Below are positions 10,084 through 21,892 of a stretch of 64,000 nt of DNA, piece by piece. Position 1 is the stretch's first letter. Each line of letters starts with the position of its first letter. A program made the translations under genes and the position numbers. The DNA comes from Diphasiastrum complanatum (taxonomy: Eukaryota; Streptophyta; Lycopodiopsida; Lycopodiales; Lycopodiaceae). The notes beneath the pieces are model-generated. The model was not told where the DNA came from. It did no database searches and worked only from the letters and a program-made list of their open reading frames with translations. The stretch is from the NCBI GenBank assembly GCA_029204225.1, contig CM055106.1, forward strand, positions 25,503,368 through 25,567,367, read 5' to 3'.

Positions 10084-12785
10084 GAGCAAAAAAGCAATTT
10101 TCTCAAACACAATATGGATTTTTAGATCAGAGCCACTACATACGCGAATAACAAGTGAATTGATGTATGTTTGACTACCCGTGAGAAAGTATCAATGTAG
10201 GTGATCCCATACTTTTGTGAAAATTCTTTAGCAACCAACCTTGCCTTGTATCTGATGTTTTCTCCATCAGGACCTATTTTGATCTTATAGATCCACTTGC
10301 ACTTGACTGGTTTTCTGCCATCAGGTATAGGTGCAAGTGTCCATACATTGCTCTTGTACATGGATGACACGTCCTTCATTTCCTGAATCTAGTGATCTTT
10401 AATTGGTCTATCTATAGCTTCCTCAAATGTTTGGATTCATCAGAGAATCCACAAAATTTGATGGCGGTATTAAAAACATCCTGACCATACCTTTCTGGTG
10501 GTTTTCGTTGTCTGTCTGATCTTCTCACAAGTGGTTTTGAGTTCAATTATGTAGGTTTCGAGTTCGATTCTGATTCGAGCTTTTCTGCTGAAATTCGAGG
10601 GCGATTCGAGTCTGTCAGACACTCGATCTTGACCTCCCTCTGAATCCGGTAACTCTCTTTCATCTTCTACTTATTATTCTTTTATTGTCATTGGTAGCTC
10701 ATAATAATTTTTGAGAATTTCATAGCCAACTAGATCATTGTCTACTATGTATTTTGTCAAATCAAATTTAACATATCGAATAGCTTTTATCTTGCCAGTT
10801 TCAGGTACATAAACACGATAATATGACGAATGTAACTCGAATCCTACCAAAAGACCTTGTTCTGTCTTTTCATCGAGTTTCTTTCTCAGCTTATTTGGTA
10901 TGTGCATATACACTGCGCATCCAAATGTCCGAACATGTGCAAGATTTGGCTTCAATTTTCACCAGTGCTTTCGCATGAGCCATCATACACCTTGCAACTT
11001 CCATTAGTGTACAATTTCTTCGTTTAACTATTCCATTGTGCTGAGGTGTGTAAGATGCAGCCTTCGTGTGCATAATACCTCGATCAATACAGTAAGCTTT
11101 GAATTCAATGGAAATGTACTCACCTCCATGATCTGTGTGAATTTGCTTCAGTCTATTACCTGTCTGTTTCTCAGCCCAATTCATATACTCAACGAATTTT
11201 TTGAAAGCTTAAGATTTGGTATGAATAAAGTATACTACAGTGTTCAAGTACCTTAGTTGTTTTATAAATATTCTTACTGAAAGGTGTTCTCGTCATCTTG
11301 CCTTTAAGACAAGATTCATAGGTAGTTCGAATATCTGTACTTTTAATTTTGACTCCTTGAATTCTCTGACTTTTGTTGGCTTGGTACAAGACCTCCATGT
11401 TTATGTGACATAGCCTTTTGTGCCACTGATCATCGGTTGATTCTTGAGTTTGATTAACTTGTTCAATTCTTGTTTGAATGTTCAGGTGATATAAATTTCC
11501 TTCTCTGTTTCCTTTAGCAACCATGTTATCAGAATCTTTCTCGAATAGACTACAAGAGTTCCATTAGATGAGTTCTAAATCCAAAAAAGATCCTTTGTGA
11601 AGATTCCTTTTATATTTTTTTTCAAATTTTTTTACACATGGACCAATCAAAACACTCAAATCTAAAATCTACGTAACGTAACTTTTTGAGTCCACATTTT
11701 GATTCCATACTAAAAATGGCCTAACATTTTAGTGGTAAGTCCGAATTTAGCAAAGTTTGGTGCATTGAAAGTGCTAGACAAGGGCTTTCCAATGATATGC
11801 TAAATGACATATTTTGAGCTACAATTAAAAAGTTATGGCAAGTCAAAAGTATTAGTGCTATAATATTTCAATAATAAAAAAGACATCTTACACGAATTCT
11901 TAAAGGGTCTTTTTGGAACTCAAAACTCCTCTAATGTTCGTGAAGGTCACTGACATGCCTGTATCGACTATCTTAGCAACGGATGGAAGATCTTTATCAA
12001 TAGTAGGGACATAGAGAACTTCCTCCAGTTTCTTATCTCCCTGATTCGTGTCTAGACATAATACACCAGTTTCATCAACCACGTGTTTAGAACCATCTCC
12101 AAGTATAATGAATCTCGAATAGTTCATCTTATTGTACTCAGACAAAATTTGTTTCGAGGAAACAAAATGTGAGGTGGCTCCCGAATCAAGTACTACTTAT
12201 TGAATTGAATTAGATGAACAACATAGATCAGTACTAACATAAGCTGCTGAATTCCTTGTTGCCTTGTCTTCTGCTGCTTTGGAGCATTCTGCTTTGTCTT
12301 CGACATAGTTTGAATATGAAGGTTTGCTTCGATTCTGCTCCTTTTTGTTTCTGAGATTCTGATAACAGTCTATTGCTGCATGATCCCATTTATGACAATG
12401 AATGCCTGGATAGGGCTCGAAGAAAATAACTAAGCTATTTTTCCTTAGAAATTGTATATTTTGCACCAGAATTTTGCAAGGAAATAAACAGATCTTTAAT
12501 CTTTTGCACAAATGTGTTCAGGTCTTTGTCATCCCACTATAGGTAAGTTAATTGATCTTCCAAGAACATGATCTGATTACGAGATCGTGTCTCATTCTTG
12601 GTTTGCAATTCTTCTCATTTTTTAAACTCCCTTCTCAAAGTTCTTTGCCAGAAGTAGCTTATGGCTTCTCCGGGCCTCAATTGATTCTACCCATTGCCAT
12701 AGACCTTCACCCTTCAATAAGAGTGAAGTCTTTAATTTTCAGATCAAGTAGTTTGAACCTTCTAGGTCCAAGATTGTAGTGATCT
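10084..12785 (-). pseudogene. CopB Ty1/copia gag-pol, 5' part to mid-RT (interrupted by a MITE)
   Basis: Order on the minus strand: degenerate gag (12785-12250) with a knuckle remnant CHKWDHAAIDC lacking its first Cys; protease with DSGATSH and LGDGSKHVVDETG (about 12190-11940); the MITE at 11562-11936; GAG-pre-integrase with WHKRLCHINM (about 11430); integrase with DHGGEYISIEF (second Asp region, 11150) and QHNGIVKRRN (Glu replaced by Lys, about 11040); integrase end with FGCAVYMHIPNKLRKKL; GYEILKNYYELP; and RT start with CKWIYKIKIGPDGE and RLVAKEFSQKYGITYID, stopping near 10100. Several frameshifts and a changed integrase Glu make it inactive. It lies directly behind its 5' LTR (12929-13939) and primer site. 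The 3' half is missing here but exists in the two inverted-repeat arms. Confidence 0.8.
11562..11936. mobile_element. MITE-like inverted-repeat element, 375 bp, inside CopB pol
   Basis: The ends are inverted repeats. The left end starts CATTAGATGAGTTCTAAATCC, and the right end read in reverse starts CATTAGAGGAGTTTTGAG. Similarity continues inward for about 50 bases (CCAAAAAAGATCCTTT against CCAAAAAGACCCTTTAA). A 3-bp target duplication TTC flanks it (11559-11561 and 11937-11939). It is AT-rich and has no coding capacity. It sits between the protease and GAG-pre-integrase parts, and the copia reading frame on the two sides lines up when the element and one TTC are ignored. A three-base duplication fits PIF/Harbinger-like mobilisation, although TTC is not the usual TWA. 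The superfamily is uncertain. Confidence 0.65.
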
Positions 12786-12914
12786 TAGCTTGAATACTGG
12801 TGATTGACAACATCTTTTAATTCTGAATAAGCTCCAGATGGCAACTTACTGATGGATGTATGAAGAATGTTGAGAGGGATGCGAAGATACCACTGTATCA
12901 ATTTCAATTCTATA

Positions 12915-12927
12915 GGTTCTGATACCA
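12915..12927 (-). other. CopB primer binding site, initiator-Met tRNA
   Basis: The minus strand reads TGGTATCAGAACC, one base inside the LTR end. This is the standard copia primer site for the 3' end of tRNA-iMet, with one change from TGGTATCAGAGC. Confidence 0.8.
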
Positions 12928-12928
12928 C

Positions 12929-13939
12929 TGTAGGAAAAATAGTAATTATTCTTCCATAGAGAACACGATGCAAGTTTGAATAAATCAAACTAATATCAAT
13001 GTGTTCAATCGCAATTTTATCCGATCTATGTACTAATAGAACAGTATTTGTTCTGATTCAATATGCGTGCAAAAATTATATGCGGAAGTAAGAGACAACT
13101 TAAGACAATTTAGACAATAAGAAACTAATGATCAAAAAGGAATTTTTATAACTCTGAATCTGATTCATCAATATACATCTCTTGTTGACTTATCTCGTTG
13201 TTGTGTCTCTGATTGCGTGTGTTACAACGAGTAGTGCACATGTATTTATATTGTTACAAGACATGTCTTTTGGCCTTTTATTTACAGGTCTTTTGGCCTT
13301 TTAATGCTATAACAGTAGATATCTAATCATTTATGATGGTTTATATTCAAATAGATGCTTTGTTTCCAGGCTTGAATAAAATTTGTTCACGAATAATTTG
13401 CGACAGTTCATCTCTTCGTCTCAGCTTCGTGTTTTGTGAATTGTTCGCAACACTTGTCTCTTTGCGACATTTTTGTCTATTGCGAATTGTTCGCGACAGA
13501 TGACAATTCTTAAGCTTGAAGAAAAAATCTAGAATCTTTTGCAAAATGTTCGAGATAGTTTCGTGACAGGTGAGCTTGAGAAACAGTCCAAAAGATTTTG
13601 CGAATTGTTTGCGACAATTTCACGACATCTGAGGCTTGAACAAAAAACAGAATATTTTGTTCGCAAATCTTTTGAGCCTCAACAAGAAAGATTTGCGACA
13701 AGATTTTGTTCGCAAATCTTTTGAGCTTCAACAAGAAAGCCATGAGATTATATAAGAAACTGTTTCGCGAATCCTTTGAGTTGACTACAAGACAAAATTC
13801 TCAAATCCTTCACAAATCTTTTCGAGTTGGTCACGAATAGAAATGTTTCAAGTTCTTGTTCGTTTCTTTCTCATCCTTTGTCAAGTAAACTGCGCCCTTT
13901 ATTGGTAGAATCAAGATTTGTCTGATCAATTGTTCTACA
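12929..13939 (-). repeat. CopB 5' LTR (1011 bp)
   Basis: On the minus strand it runs from TGTAGAACAATTGATCAG to TTTTTCCTACA. The borders agree with the copies at 31686-32619 and 14980-15555. The base pairs next to the start are GCATA, compared with ACATA behind the other two copies. The U3 part (about 13370-13870) holds decayed versions of the TTCGCGAA words that are perfect in the 31686 copy: TTTGCGAA, TTCGCAAA, TTCACGA. It also repeats a segment around TTGAGCYTCAACAAGAAAG. It is older or more heavily methylated than the plus-strand copy. Confidence 0.8.
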
Positions 13940-14390
13940 TATGCCTGATCTGATAGTATCTTGATGGTGTGAACAAGGAAACATAGCAAAAAAATGTTGA
14001 AATGGCAGGTAGGCAGTAAAGAAGGGTAAATAAGAACAATAGAAAAGAAAACGACTATTACATATCAGGATAAAAACGGAACTCATTATACTTTCTCAGT
14101 GTACTCCCATTGACCACAATGTCTAGGATATCGCCTTGAAGGGTTTGGAGTTGTACATATCCAGAGGCATATATTTTATGAATGACATAACGACCTTGGC
14201 CGGCAAATTTCAGTTTGCCTTTAAAGGCTTTGGCCTGGTAGAGCAGGACCTTCTCTCCAATTTGAAACTCTTTTTTTTTGAGTTTTAAAGACGAAGAAAA
14301 ATGTCATTGGCTAATTGTACTGTCTCGCCATGGTTCTTGACCTCTAGTAGGAATAAGTCACCAGTGTAAGGCTTTGGGACCTTACGACGA
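13940..14390 (-). pseudogene. Ty3/gypsy integrase C-terminal tail
   Basis: The minus strand encodes GEKVLLYQAKAFKGKLKFAG, then GRYVIHKIYASGYVQLQ and VVNGSTLRKYNEF. This is the small beta-barrel tail of gypsy integrase, usually of the form GDxVLLYxSRxxxFPGKLxxxWxGPF...GxxLKxY. The catalytic core is absent. Upstream it is joined, after RRK, to the first residues of the accessory ORF (ASRDPALPLHRRK), which in the plus-strand arm continues differently (33190). The junction is therefore specific to this copy. A run of A/T changes the frame near 14275. The CopB LTR follows immediately downstream. Confidence 0.6.
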
Positions 14391-14979
14391 TGTAGAGGAA
14401 GTGCCGGATCCCGAGAGGCCACAATAACAGTGATTCTAGAATGTTCTAGAAGATTTGAAAATTTTGAAAATTTTTGGCAAGAACTTGAGAGCAGAACTTT
14501 AGAATGAATTCGTGGAGAGAAGGGTGGAGGTGTATATATAGACTTTTTTTGTCAGGAATTTGCAAATCTACCCAGAAATCATCCTCAGTTTCCATGATTT
14601 CGTAATGATGGTCACAAATTTGAGGCAATGTTTTGAGGGTCGACGAATTCCTATAAGTGATTTCTGTGTCTCAAATAGGAAATATACTTGACAGTACAAA
14701 AATGTGTCTGATCAAAATTCGTGGAAATGTCAAAGAAATTGTGGAAAGTATTCTGAGCTTCAGCGAATTGTCTGTGAATTCTGTCAGTGGGTATATAATG
14801 CGAAAAACTAATTTTTTTCTATTCTTGGAAGGTTTGTCTCTAAGACAGAATTCATGGAGACTAAAAATGAATTGTGCACTGGAAAAAGGGGTAAGGCGAA
14901 TTCTATCTGAGATGGTGTGAGACAAATCTTCTGAAAGAATGAATATTGTGGTTTTCTCAGAAAAAGACAGATTATATGT
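14391..14979 (-). promoter_or_regulatory. TATA-bearing leader upstream of accessory ORF (left arm copy)
   Basis: This segment is the inverted counterpart of 32620-33190. On the minus strand TATATATA (14533-14540) lies about 115 bases before the codons equivalent to the accessory ORF start, here mutated from ATG. There is no coding content. It is flanked upstream by the end of the CopB LTR, with ACATA next to the LTR as in the other arm. Confidence 0.45.
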
Positions 14980-15555
14980 TGTAGAAAAAATAGTGATTAT
15001 TCTTCCATAGAGAACACGATGCAAGTTTGAATAAATCAAACTAATATCAATGTCTTCAATCATGATTTTATCTGATCTATGTACTAATAGAACAATATTT
15101 AATCTGATTGAATATGCGTGCGGAAATTTTATGCGGAAGTAAGAGACAACTTAAGACAATTTAGACAATAAGAAACTATTGATCAAAAACAAATTTTTAT
15201 AACTCTAAATCTGATTCATCAATATACAGCTCTTGTTGTCTTATCTCGCTGTTGTGTCTATGATTGAGTGTGTTACAACGAGTAGTGCACATGTATTTAT
15301 ATTGTTACAGGACAGGTCTTTTGGTCTTTTAATGCTGTAACAGTAGATATTTAACCATTTATGATGGTTGATATTCAAATAGATACTCTGTTTCCAGGCT
15401 CGAATAAAATGTGTTCATGAATAATTCGCAACAGTTCATCTCTTTGTCTCAGTTTCGTGTTTCGCGAATTGTTCGTGACACTTGTCTCTTCGCAACATTT
15501 TTGTCTTTCATGAATTGTGCATGACGGATGACAATTATTGAGCTTGAAGACAATA
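14980..15555 (-). repeat. CopB 3' LTR, internally truncated
   Basis: It matches the last 575 bp of the CopB LTR and ends TTTTTTCTACA at 14980. The start of the LTR, the polypurine tract and the end of RNase H are missing. About 480 bp that are present in the plus-strand arm (31600-32070) are deleted here, so RNase H codons run straight into the middle of the LTR. Confidence 0.75.
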
Positions 15556-17085
15556 TATTAGCTGTCATTTCCTCTATGGGTATGAAGATTGTTTTCATTA
15601 TCTTCTTCTCGACTAAATCTCGAATCATATGATACTTGATAGCTATGTGCTTCGTTTTCGAGTGAAATACAGGATCTGTCGTAAGATAGATTGTTGAAGT
15701 ATTATCCATTAACAAGACATAAGGTTTAGAACTAGATTCATCAAAATCTTCCAATATCTGTTTAATCCAAATTAGCTCATTTGATATCTTGCCCGCTGCA
15801 ACATATTCTGCTTCATAGGAATATTGGGCTACTACTGTTTGCTTCTTGCTAATCCAGAGTATGGCTGCGCCATATGCTAGAGTACAACCTCCTAAAATAC
15901 TTTTGCTATCATCCTTCATACCCCATCTTGCGTCACTATAAGATTTGATGTGAAATCCAGCTTCCTTCAAATAACACAGTCCATAGTCTTTCGTTTCCTA
16001 GAGATATTGTAGTACTCTCTTTGCCAACTTCCAGTGTAACGATCCTGAGTCATGATTATTTTGGCTCAGCCTATATACTGCAAATGTTATATCAGGTCTA
16101 GTGTTGTCTACTAGATATAACAATGATCCAATCAGCCTACGATAGGGTGTTTTGGCCATTCGTTCCTCTTCCTCGAGAGTCTGCAAACAATCGGCCTTGC
16201 TCAATATTGTTCCAAGTATCATGGGAGTGTGCACACCTTTGCATTCGAGCATGTTGAGTTCTTCACTAATCTTTTGAATGTACTTTTGTTGGTGAAGTTA
16301 CAACTTACCACCTTCAAAGTCTCTCACGATCTGCAAGCGTAGATAGATTTTAGCTTCTACTAGGTCTCGCTGCTTGTTTGAGACCATAAATGCTTTTATT
16401 CATGTGACATATGTATTCTGGAGATTCTTGGGTTACAAAGCTAAGTGGTTGGTCCATGAATAAGTCTTCTTCTAATTCTGTGTGCAAAAAAGCAGTTTTC
16501 TCATCCACAATATGGATTTTCAGATCATGAGCCACTGCATACGTGAATAACAAGTGAATTGATGTATGTTTGACTAACCAGTGAGAAAGTATCAGTGTAG
16601 TCAATCCCATACTTTTGTTAAATCCTTTAGCAAGCAACCTTGTCTTGTATCTTATAGATCCACTTGCACTTGGCTGGCTTTCTGCCATCAGATATAGGTG
16701 CAAGTGTCCATACATTCTTCTTGTACATGGATAACATTTCGTCCTTCATTGCCTGAATCCAACAATCTTTATCTGGTCCATTTATAGCTTCCTCAAATAT
16801 TTGAGATTCATCAAAGAATCCACAAAATTTGATGGCTGTATTAAAAACATCCTCACCATACCTTTCTGGTGGTTTTCGTTGTATGTCTGATCTTCTTCGA
16901 TTCTGTAGGTTTCGAGTTCGATTCTGATTCGAGCTTTTCTGTTGGAATTCGAGCTGGAGATTCAAGTCTGTAAGACAATCGATCTCGACCTCCCTCTGAA
17001 TCTGGTAACTCTCTTTCATCTTCTGCTTGTTTTTCTTCTATTGTTGTTGGTAGCTCATAATAATTTTCAAGAATTTCAAAGCCTA
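15556..17085 (-). pseudogene. CopB reverse transcriptase and RNase H, left arm
   Basis: On the minus strand: an acidic linker; RT start with CKWIYKIQ (a deletion follows, removing the GPDGE part); VKHTSIHLLFTYAVAHDLKI; FLHTELEEDLFMDQ; YGLKQAARPS; then a gap; then RNase H with GSLLYLVDNTRPDI (about 16120), SYSDARWGMKDDSKS (about 15930), YEAEYVAAGKISNELIWIKQ and HSKTKHIAIKYHMIRD. The RT catalytic YVDD region is lost. It is fused upstream to gypsy RNase H at 17086 and downstream to the LTR. It is about 90% similar by eye to 29858-31643 on the plus strand. Confidence 0.8.
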
Positions 17086-20000
17086 GAACAGATGATCTGC
17101 TGGAAAATGTTGATCTCCCTTATCACCCATGATCCTAAACTCAAATTCTCGCAGTAATAGGATCCATCTAGTAATACGGCCTATGGTGCAATTCTTGTTG
17201 ATGAGATATAACAGCGCTTAATGGTCAGTGAAGAATGTAAAAGCTTTTCCCAGAAGATAATGGCGAAACTTCTGAACCGCATATACCATTGCCAAGGCTT
17301 CACGTTCGGTAGTGGTATAATTGAATTCAGCAGGTATCAATCGTCTACTGAGAAAACAGATTGGGTAATCGTTTTTGAATTCTCCTGGTTGGGTGAGCAC
17401 TGCTCCAATGGCATACTTGGATACATCGGTATGCACATGGAATTATTTAGAATATTCAAGAGCCCGAAGGATAGGTGCATTGGTAAGGGCTTCTTTGAGT
17501 TGATTAAATGCGATGCGTTCTTCATCCGTCCATTTGGGAACTACAACTACTTTGTAGACTAACCATGCTTTATCAGCGAAATCGAAAATAAAGCACCGAT
17601 AGTAGTTGGCGTGGCCAAGGACTTTGCATATCGTACGTGGTTCTGATAGATTTTGAGTGATATTGATCTTTTCGAGGCCAGTGGCAATGCCATTTCGGGA
17701 AATAATATGTCCTAACACAATACCATGTGTTACCCAGATCTGGCATTTTTCAAGATTATGGGAGATGCCGAAGCGTTGACATTGGATAAAAAAAAATTTG
17801 AGCACAGACAGATGTTGTGTTTCTTCTGAATGTGCACCTAAATCATCAAAGTAAACCTCTAGGGTATTGCCCATCTGCTAAGAAAAGGCAGCTTGCATAA
17901 CATGTTGGATGGTGCTAGGGGCATTGCAGAGTCTGAAAGGCATGACTTTTCAACAGAAAGTACTCCATTATGTGGCAAAAGTGGTCTTATGTTGATCTTC
18001 TTCAACAATTTGGATCATATTTTATCCGCTAAAGCCATCTGAGAAGGAGTAAGCCTCATCTCCTACTAGATTTTCTAAGATGGATTCTCTGAAAGGTAAT
18101 GGAAAATGATCACATTCTGTGACGACATTAAGTTTCTTAAAGTCAACACTGATTCAGAGTTTTCCATTTTTCTTAGGAACAATGACAATTAGGGAGACCC
18201 ACTCAGTATGCTCGATTTTATAGATAAATCCTGCATCAAAGAGGCATTGTAATTTTTTTTTGATCTTGGCCTTATAGATTGGATTGCATCTGTATGGACG
18301 ACTAGCAGTTGGCCTCGCACCCGGTTTAAGTGGAATATGATGCACAACTACCTGGGGTGAGACACCTTTCATGTCTCTATAAGTCCACGCAAAGACATGT
18401 CTATATTTTCATAGGAGCTTTTCAAGCCATCTGCGTTGTTCGCGATTGAGATGAACTTCAATGTCGACTATATATTCGTTAGTTTCATTTGGCTCACTCA
18501 AAGAAAGGGTGATAGTTTGTGCAGGGCCTTCGTAGCGCGAATTACCATTTGGCTCATCTTGAGTTTGGAGTAATTGGATTGTGACATCCTCGATCGTATA
18601 GTCCTTAATGTATGCAGAGACATCATGGGCTGGAGATTCGAGAAGGGCCTTGCCTTTCACCTGCGGAGATGGTGATTGGGGATGTTTGGGGGTTGGTGTA
18701 GGAGCAGAGGCAATCTCATGAACTTTCCTAACGGTTGTGAGGTCGTCAGGCGGCTGAATTTGTCGTGGTTTTTTCATCTTTTCATTCATGGTATGGCCAA
18801 TTGGTTGTGGCTTCGGAGGTCGTGAGGTGTGAGGATGAGGAAGTCATGGCACATCATGGAGGATTTCGTCGTCGATTTGAAAATTTGTCTCCTCCTCATA
18901 GAGATCCCATGGATAGTTTGGGCGCTTGACACGGTAGAATTTGTTAGTAGGCTTTTCAACTGTAACCTTGGCAACCGGTTCCACTTTGGATGCATGGTGC
19001 CAAAAGGCCTTAAGTGGAAGCGCTTCCATGTAATTGAGGATCTGAATATCAGAGATGTCCAAATCTTTTGGGCAATTATGAGTTCATAAGATATTCTCAT
19101 CATCTACGAACAAATCTTCTGATTCATTAGTAGGTATCCATGCAACATTTAGTAGCTCATCATTGTGTGGAAGAATATCAATAAAATTGGTATTGATGAT
19201 AGATGTATCAAGATTAGATAATTGGTTGTGATCGATCGAGAATGAAGAGGTACAATCGTCTTGATGTTGAGCACAGTAATCGACATTCACACATTGATCA
19301 ATGGTAGCTAAACTATGACTCCAGTTTATGATATCAGTAGATTTAACATAAAGGCCTTTTTCGTGGCTGGACATGTATGGCTCAAATACTGAATTGGTGG
19401 TCGAGGACCCTTTGTCATAAATGCGTGTGGGTTTGAGTTTGCCCATTGAATCAATGGTGATAGAACTGTCACGATTTCCAAAAGTGACTCGACCTTTGCT
19501 CGAGTCATGAACGACTCGTGCATTGGAATAGCCATTACTGGAAATATCAAGGACTAGGCATCACTAGAAATATCAAGGACTACAAGATCGACAGAAAGCT
19601 TGAGGCTTCCTAGTTTGATTAATACTTTTGGAAGAAAGCCAGTAGGTCGAACAACACTTTGATTAGCCATCCGAAGCTGACAAGTGGGTTTGGTAAGCTT
19701 GTCTCTCAGATTCCATTCTAGCATGAGAGATGTGAAATTTATATTGACACCATAGCCACCATTGATAACCGCTAAACTTCACGGGATTGGTGATGGATAG
19801 TTGGGATTTTGATGTTGCCTTATTCACTGAGTGAATTGGTTAGGTGTAAGGGCATTTCAAGCAACTCATCAGGGCTAGTGGTGTCATTGGATTGGATTTG
19901 GTGTTTCCATTTGCCAGCATGCTTCTAGAGAACATGAAAAGGAAGAGTGACATTGGCTTGCGGTAAATCCTCCCAAACTTCAGTACCTTAAAAGGTTTTG

Positions 20001-21478
20001 CTTTCAAAAGGCTTGTGAGGTACTTTATGGGAGGTGGAAGATTGTTAGTCAGCATTGGGAATTTTCTAGCGATACTAATGATGCAGCCTAATTTCTTCAG
20101 ATGGGTGAGGATAAACTATCGGAGTTGAATCTTCACTTGGAGGGACAACATGCTGCTGAGTTTTGCTGGGTGCAAGTGTAGGGGCTTGGCATTGGATTTG
20201 TGCTTGAGTCAAGACCCATGCAGGATGAGTTTCAACTAGTAAAGTTTCTACTTGCACTGAACAGATAGGAGCAACAAGTTTGGATCGGGATGGGTTGTCC
20301 TTCACGAGATGTTCAATACCACAGTTTTCACAAACTAGAGGAAAGCAAAGTTTATCTGGGCAGCGAATACTGAGATGCTTACCTGCACAGATAAAACATT
20401 CCCATATTGTTGGGAGTTGATGCACGGCAAAGTTAGCTTGGTTTGGATTGTAAGCTTGGGCATCCACTTCTTGAGCATTAGAACCATATGTATAATAAAC
20501 AACCATTTCAGTTGAGTATTGTCTTCCACATAATAGGTTGTTGGATCGATGGTATTCGGATCAAGATAATGGACAACTTGTTGTGGGGCAAGTTGGTTAA
20601 TGACAAAGTGTTGATGTGGTGGTTGGTACTGATTTGGTGCAGTTGGTCGTGGTTGGTAGACCCCTGGTTGTGGCATAGGCTATTGTGGAGGGTAATGGCA
20701 GTATGCTTGATAGATGGTGGGTCTGGTTGCTGCTGAAAAATGACTTTGCAGTTGAGGGCATTCATTAGTAGTATGATGCTAAGGGCTGATTGGACACTAG
20801 ACATTTTCTCTTGTTGAAAAGGATTTCTCAGCAATCTGTTTCATGGTGGTTTGGAAATCGACAGTGAGCTTATCCATATGAGATTGTTGAGCTTTTTGCT
20901 AGGTTTCCATTTGATGCATAAGTTCAGAAGATTGGGCAACTTTGTCAGACTTTGGATGATTAGGACGATCGGGATTCTTAGATCATCGGAACCTTCGTCT
21001 TCCTCACAGATAGCATCATTAATCACATCTTTAAGTTGATCATAAAGGTCAACTGGTTTGAGTTCACGGCGGATGTTTTTAGGCAATCCAACCAAGAACA
21101 GTTTTATGGCCATATGTTCGGTGATATTTTAATCAACACATTCTACTTTGAGATGTTTAAAATGCTCAATGTAGTTTTGAACAGACTCTTCGCAACGCAT
21201 CTTGATATAGGTAATCTGGATGAATGGGCTCTAAATCAATTTGGATGGTTTGAAACGCTAGATGAGAGCGTCCTTGAGGGTGGTCCAAGAAGCAAGATTA
21301 GGAGCTTTGAGGTTAAGATACTACTCTTTGGCTATTCCATAGAGTACCATGGAAAATAGGCGAAGCTTTTCAGTCTCAAAGGTATCTCCATAGAAACGGC
21401 ACGCATTATCAAACTCTTGGAGAAAATCTAACTGGGTCAGATTCTCCATCATACTTTGGTGCATCGATACGTGAAATT
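17086..21478 (-). pseudogene. GypE Ty3/gypsy gag-protease-RT-RNase H, left arm
   Basis: On the minus strand: gag (21478-20841); zinc knuckle CFICAGKHLSIRC (about 20400); protease remnant (about 19880-19550); a long linker (about 19450-18400); RT with GARPTASRPYRCNP, the catalytic box YFDDLGAHSEE (about 17845) and GHIISRNGIA; RNase H with HTDVSKYAIGAVLTQ (17436) and TEREALAMVYAVQKFRHYLLG. RNase H ends at DH, where the chromosome switches to copia codons. Integrase and LTRs are absent. The RT catalytic Asp pair is intact, but frameshifts and stops are spread throughout. It is an inverted counterpart of 25511-29857. Confidence 0.85.
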
Positions 21479-21683
21479 ACATTTCTAATCTTAAGTTTAC
21501 TAAGTCTAAGTTCTAAATCTAAGTTTAAGTTATTTTATTATTATTTAAGCTTCTACTCATGGGCTTACAAAACACATGCCACGGCGGAAGTTTATTAACA
21601 GAAATCTAGCATGCTCTAGCATTGTTAACTCTTCCAAATCTTTGATAAATGTGGTTGATCCTTTCATAACCTGAAACACAATA
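21479..21683 (-). other. CopC-type leader fused to GypE gag
   Basis: Directly after the second primer site the minus strand matches the leader behind the CopC 5' LTR (TGTGTTTCAGGTTATGAAAG, then GCTAGAGCATGCTAGAT; compare 35196-35280). It then becomes AT-rich and meets the gypsy gag near 21478. No ORF. This is another copia-to-gypsy junction. Confidence 0.6.
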
Positions 21684-21695
21684 GCTCTAATACCA
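21684..21695 (-). other. Second primer binding site (iMet type)
   Basis: The minus strand reads TGGTATTAGAGC, preceded by TTTTCACA and followed by the CopC-type leader. It differs from the canonical site by one C-to-T change. Confidence 0.65.
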
Positions 21696-21708
21696 TGTGA
21701 AAAGTTTT

Positions 21709-21779
21709 TACACTTGGTGGGATTGAACCCATGGCCTCCCCCATTCCGATGGGGTGCTCTACCATTGAGCTACCCATCC
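21709..21779 (-). tRNA. tRNA-like sequence with both Pol III boxes, probably a pseudogene
   Basis: On the minus strand a 71-base stretch begins GGATGGG. It has a D arm GCTC/GAGC around AATGGTA, an anticodon arm whose CCCC/GGGG stem closes a loop with CGGA, and a T arm GGGTTCAATCCC. The A box TAGCTCAATGG (21762-21772) and B box GGTTCAATCC (21720-21729) fit the consensus. The acceptor strands GGATGGG and CAAGTGT do not pair, and residue 33 of the loop is unclear, so the anticodon could be CGG (Pro) or GGA (Ser). The acceptor mismatch suggests a tRNA-derived sequence and not a working tRNA. It sits between two retroelement primer sites. Confidence 0.5.
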
Positions 21780-21892
21780 ATTTGTGTTCCTAGAGTGTTG
21801 TGCAAGGGCTATAGCCTTGACACTTTCTAACACTTTCTCTCAAGGCATAGTCCTTTTTATCTACACCCACCTAGACCACACCCACAACCATG

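Noticed and set aside
13539-13724. Open frames on both strands of the CopB LTR
   Set aside because: They fall in the U3 repeats of an LTR and vary between LTR copies.
21709-21779. Calling a functional tRNA-Pro or tRNA-Ser gene
   Set aside because: The acceptor stem does not pair and the anticodon is ambiguous, so only a tRNA-like call is justified.
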